A stretch of 64,000 bases of DNA from Plantactinospora endophytica (GTDB lineage: Bacteria > Actinomycetota > Actinomycetes > Mycobacteriales > Micromonosporaceae). Made by a program: the position numbers and the translations under genes. This document shows, piece by piece, positions 61,832 through 64,000 of this stretch (positions are counted from its first letter, which is position 1; the number at the start of each line of letters is the position of its first letter). The stretch covers positions 141,640 to 205,639 of the forward strand of contig NZ_BONW01000012.1 in assembly GCF_016862915.1 (NCBI RefSeq). The letters are read 5' to 3'. The notes under the pieces are model-generated. The model saw nothing but the letters and a program-made list of their open reading frames with translations, was not told the DNA's origin and ran no database searches.

Positions 61832-62599
61832 TCAGCGGGACCAGAGGTCCTGGACGATGTCCGCGGCCTGGTCCTCCCACTGCGCGTACGCGTACGGGTA
61901 CGCCGACACCTGCACCGCCTGGGCGGCGTCGGTCAGCGGCAGGTCCCACCAGCGGTCGACCCGCTTGAGCCCGTCGAAGAACGCACCGGCCGAGTAGTCG
62001 CGGTCCCGGATCTGGTCCGGCGAGCCCCAACCCGAGGACGGCCGCTGCTGGAACAGCCCCAGCGAGTCGTGGTCGTTCCACTCGCCCAGGTGGCCGAGGT
62101 TGCGCAGCTTCGACTCCTGGAGCGAGGTGGCCACGCCGATCACGGCACCCCGCTGGCCCATGTCGAGCTTGCGGGCCACCCGGACGATCTCCCGGGCGTT
62201 GTCCCGCTGGTCGTCGTCGAGGTCGATCCGCGACTGGGCGCCCTGCACGCCGTAGGGAGTCAGCTTGCCCCGGGACGCCTTGTCGTCCGAGTTCCCTCCG
62301 CCGTCGGCGGGTCGGTTGCCGTCGTCGTGCGACTCGTCGGCCCGCATCGACTGGCTGTACGCGGCCCGCTGCGTGCCCGGGTCGCCGGAGGCGGCCACCA
62401 TGCCGGCCGGACCGGCCACCGCCGAGCAGGCGGCGGCGCAGGTGAGGCCGGCGACTGCCAGCGCGGACCGACGGGCGATCGGCGTTTCGGCGACGGCCGG
62501 AAGCCGGCGCACCACCGGATGTGCGGCGATGGCGGGAAGCCACCGCGTGGTTGCGGTCTCCGTGATGGCGGGGAGCCATCGTCCGAAGATCGGATTCAT
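61832..62599 (-). CDS. Secreted lytic transglycosylase-like protein
   Basis: A 255-residue exported protein. The C-terminal domain (about 125-255) has AVIGVATSLQESKLRNLGHL, GLFQQRPSSGWGSPDQIRD and AQAVQVSAYPYAYAQWEDQA, the pattern of actinobacterial lysozyme/transglycosylase-like domains, with the glutamate of LQES as likely catalytic acid. The N-terminus is odd: three copies of an R-W/R-LPAI/V motif (RWLPAI, RWLPAI, RRLPAV) precede the hydrophobic signal SALAVAGLTCAAACSAVAG. The ATG at 62599 is preceded by GAAAGGGC. The 269-base leader contains an inverted repeat (62669-62709). Confidence 0.8.
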   Translation of the reverse strand: MNPIFGRWLPAITETATTRWLPAIAAHPVVRRLPAVAETPIARRSALAVAGLTCAAACSAVAGPAGMVAASGDPGTQRAAYSQSMRADESHDDGNRPADGGGNSDDKASRGKLTPYGVQGAQSRIDLDDDQRDNAREIVRVARKLDMGQRGAVIGVATSLQESKLRNLGHLGEWNDHDSLGLFQQRPSSGWGSPDQIRDRDYSAGAFFDGLKRVDRWWDLPLTDAAQAVQVSAYPYAYAQWEDQAADIVQDLWSR

Positions 62600-62668
62600 G
62601 GTTGCCCTTTCGCTTCGGGATTCCGGGAGGCACTGCCCGCGCCGGGCTCTCGGCCGGCGCACGTAGGA

Positions 62669-62709
62669 GGTACGCCCGCGGTCCAGGGGGCTGAGCTCAC
62701 GGGCGTACC
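62669..62709. promoter_or_regulatory. Inverted repeat in the transglycosylase leader
   Basis: GGTACGCCCG (62669-62678) and its perfect complement (62700-62709) enclose 21 bases, 70 bases before the start codon on the minus strand. A long-range hairpin in the mRNA leader or an operator would both fit. I could not match it to a known riboswitch. Confidence 0.45.
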
Positions 62710-62856
62710 GGTTTGAACAACCAGCCGGGCCAGTCCGGCATTCCGGATTTGAGCAGCCACCGGCCACGCCCGGGTCGGCCCGGTCCGAGGGCCGGCGGGA
62801 GGCCGGACAGACCAGCAAAATCGGGTACGGATAATCCGGACCGGCCCGCTTCCGGC

Positions 62857-62862
62857 TACCCT
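62857..62862 (+). promoter_or_regulatory. Probable -10 element of the leaderless promoter of the 62869 gene
   Basis: TACCCT ends 6 bases before the ATG at 62869 with no ribosome site between; compare 58412. Confidence 0.55.
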
Positions 62863-62868
62863 GAGCCC

Positions 62869-63225
62869 ATGCAGTACGCCGCCGCGGCCGGAACCGGCGT
62901 GGCCTACCTGGCCCGTCCGGGCCGACCTGCCGTGGTGAGCCCGACCGTCGCCGAGCTGACCGGGCCGACCTCCGGCACGGTGGTACTGCCACTGCGCCTG
63001 ATGTGGGGGCCGGACCGCACCTTCGACCTGGACGATCCGGACCAACTGCTCTGGATGTACGAGAACGTCCTGCGCGAGACCACCCGCTCCGACGACCTGC
63101 GCCGGTTCCTCAACGGCCGGGTCCTCCGCCGGGTCTGGACCGCGCTCAACCTGCCGCGCGGCGTCCGGGCGGCATGGGAGCGACGGCACCCGTCGCTGGC
63201 CGCCGCCGAGCGCCGGGCGGCATGA
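62869..63225 (+). CDS. Small protein of unknown function, candidate antitoxin partner
   Basis: A 118-residue protein I do not recognise. It starts MQYAAAAGTGVAYLARPGRP and has a mixed domain ending in a helical, arginine-rich tail (RFLNGRVLRRVWTALNLPRG). In-frame sequence upstream to 62713 is intergenic. Its TGA overlaps the ATG of an AbiEii-type nucleotidyltransferase, in the position where AbiEi antitoxins or other partners usually lie, but it shows no winged helix of the AbiEi type. It is probably leaderless. Role as antitoxin is an inference from position only. Confidence 0.6.
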   Translation: MQYAAAAGTGVAYLARPGRPAVVSPTVAELTGPTSGTVVLPLRLMWGPDRTFDLDDPDQLLWMYENVLRETTRSDDLRRFLNGRVLRRVWTALNLPRGVRAAWERRHPSLAAAERRAA

Positions 63226-63881
63226 CCACCACCCATCTCGACGACTTCTACCGCCAGGTCGCCCGGGTCGCCCTCTCCGTCGCCGACAAGCACGGGTTCG
63301 TGCTCGGCGGCGGAGTCGCCTGGGCGGCACACGGGCTGGTGTCCCGGCCGACCGAGGACGTCGACCTCTTCGCCGACGTCGACGGCGCGGCGGCCAGCGC
63401 GGAGGCGGAGGTCCGGACCGCGCTGGAGGCCGCCGGGTTCGCGGTCGCCGACGAGGACCCGTCGCACGACCTGGCCGGGCTGTTCAGCGGGTTCGAGCTT
63501 GACATGAAGGACTTCCTGGTCAGCCGGGGCGGGCGGCGACTGCGGCTCAGCCTCGGCCGGTTGGACCGGCACCGCAGCCCGGTGGTGATGGACCTCGGCC
63601 CGGTCATGCACGTCCAGGACCTGGTCGCCAGCAAGACCGCCGCCCTGGTCACCCGCCGCGAGGTCCGCGACTACATCGACGTCGCGGCGGCACTCGACCG
63701 GTACGCCGTGGCGGACCTGATCCGGCTCGCCACCGAGTACGACCCGGCGATCGAGCCGGACGACATCACCGCTGCCGGCCGCTACCTGGACCGGCTCCCC
63801 GACCAGCGCTTCGCCCGGTATGGCCGGGACGCCGCGCAGGTCCGGTCGATCCGGGACAGACTGGCCGACTGGCCCCGCTGA
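63222..63881 (+). CDS. AbiEii/DUF1814-type nucleotidyltransferase
   Basis: A 219-residue nucleotidyltransferase-fold protein. The catalytic motif GGGVAWAAHGLVSRPTEDVD then LFADV is the AbiEii/DUF1814 pattern (G-G and the paired aspartates). MHVQDLVASKTAALVTRREV and RDYIDVAAALDR follow, also typical. AbiEii and related MenT proteins are toxins that modify tRNA ends with a nucleotide, and many homologues have other or unknown roles. The ATG overlaps the partner stop (ATGA). Whether it is toxic here cannot be told from the sequence. Confidence 0.8.
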   Translation: MTTTHLDDFYRQVARVALSVADKHGFVLGGGVAWAAHGLVSRPTEDVDLFADVDGAAASAEAEVRTALEAAGFAVADEDPSHDLAGLFSGFELDMKDFLVSRGGRRLRLSLGRLDRHRSPVVMDLGPVMHVQDLVASKTAALVTRREVRDYIDVAAALDRYAVADLIRLATEYDPAIEPDDITAAGRYLDRLPDQRFARYGRDAAQVRSIRDRLADWPR

Positions 63882-63950
63882 CGCCCGGGCACGGAGCCCC
63901 GGCCCGGTCACCGCCGACGGTACCGGTCCACTGAGCGGGCCGGACAGCCG

Positions 63951-63985
63951 ACGACGGCCGGACCCGTGTCGGATCCGACCGTCGT
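63951..63985. terminator. Terminator-like hairpin near the window end
   Basis: ACGACGG (63951-63957) pairs with CCGTCGT (63979-63985), and after a mismatch CGGA pairs with TCCG. It lies about 70 bases past the nucleotidyltransferase stop and probably ends that operon. Confidence 0.55.
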
Positions 63986-64000
63986 CTCGTGCCCTTAGCT

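Noticed and set aside
62600..62868. ydaO/c-di-AMP riboswitch before the transglycosylase-like gene
   Set aside because: The leader length fits, but I could not find the conserved core; only an inverted repeat is clear.

Overview
The window is very GC-rich DNA with dense, mostly overlapping genes (many ATGA/GTGA junctions), frequent GTG starts, and gene sets typical of an actinomycete: a garA/ftsR/DUF881 locus, Tat-exported cell-wall enzymes, a mycothiol-isomerase-type fold and STAND ATPases. The style fits the family Micromonosporaceae, but the sequence alone does not fix genus or species. No rRNA, tRNA, CRISPR array, insertion sequence or phage gene was recognised.

Layout. 1-4374: a peptide-type ABC importer operon (binding protein cut by the window edge, two permeases, two ATPases). 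4417-9756: a DrrAB-like exporter with a divergent MarR/GbsR-type regulator, then a macrolide-type glycosyltransferase with a divergent TetR regulator, each pair with clear palindromic operators, then a beta carbonic anhydrase. 10015-13388: an aldo/keto reductase, a flavin monooxygenase and an HpcH/HpaI aldolase. 13573-16826: a two-gene STAND/NLR-like module with TPR repeats, the best candidate here for a poorly described immune or cell-death system. 16953-23070: an ABC-2 exporter, a globin/flavohaemoprotein/DivIVA-like operon and a SanA-like protein.

23282-29755 is the conserved actinobacterial growth cluster read on the minus strand: CDP-alcohol phosphatidyltransferase, DUF881, sbp, DUF881, gcvH, garA, ftsR, DUF151 nuclease, merR. 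30112-41783 mixes cell-wall enzymes (a PGRP-type amidase and a NamZ-like muramidase, both with Tat signals), a selenium-binding protein/membrane protein pair, an XdhC-type protein, and small or unknown proteins including an SRPBCC-TM-CBM2-like fusion.

43720-58176 is built around selenium and formate: selB and selA (minus), selD (plus), a ChvE/MmsAB sugar importer, and a three-subunit formate dehydrogenase whose catalytic subunit carries an in-frame UGA at the Sec position followed by a SECIS-like hairpin. SelD makes selenophosphate, SelA makes Sec-tRNA, and SelB delivers it at that UGA; the selC tRNA was not found here. 58424 to the end: a P450, a DinB/maleylpyruvate-isomerase-fold protein, a CorA transporter, a secreted transglycosylase-like protein, and a two-gene unit with an AbiEii-type nucleotidyltransferase.

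Three patterns recur: probable leaderless promoters (TANNNT ending 6-7 nt before the start codon), ATGA/GTGA coupling, and partial tandem copies of gene 3' ends that span the stop codon at four loci.
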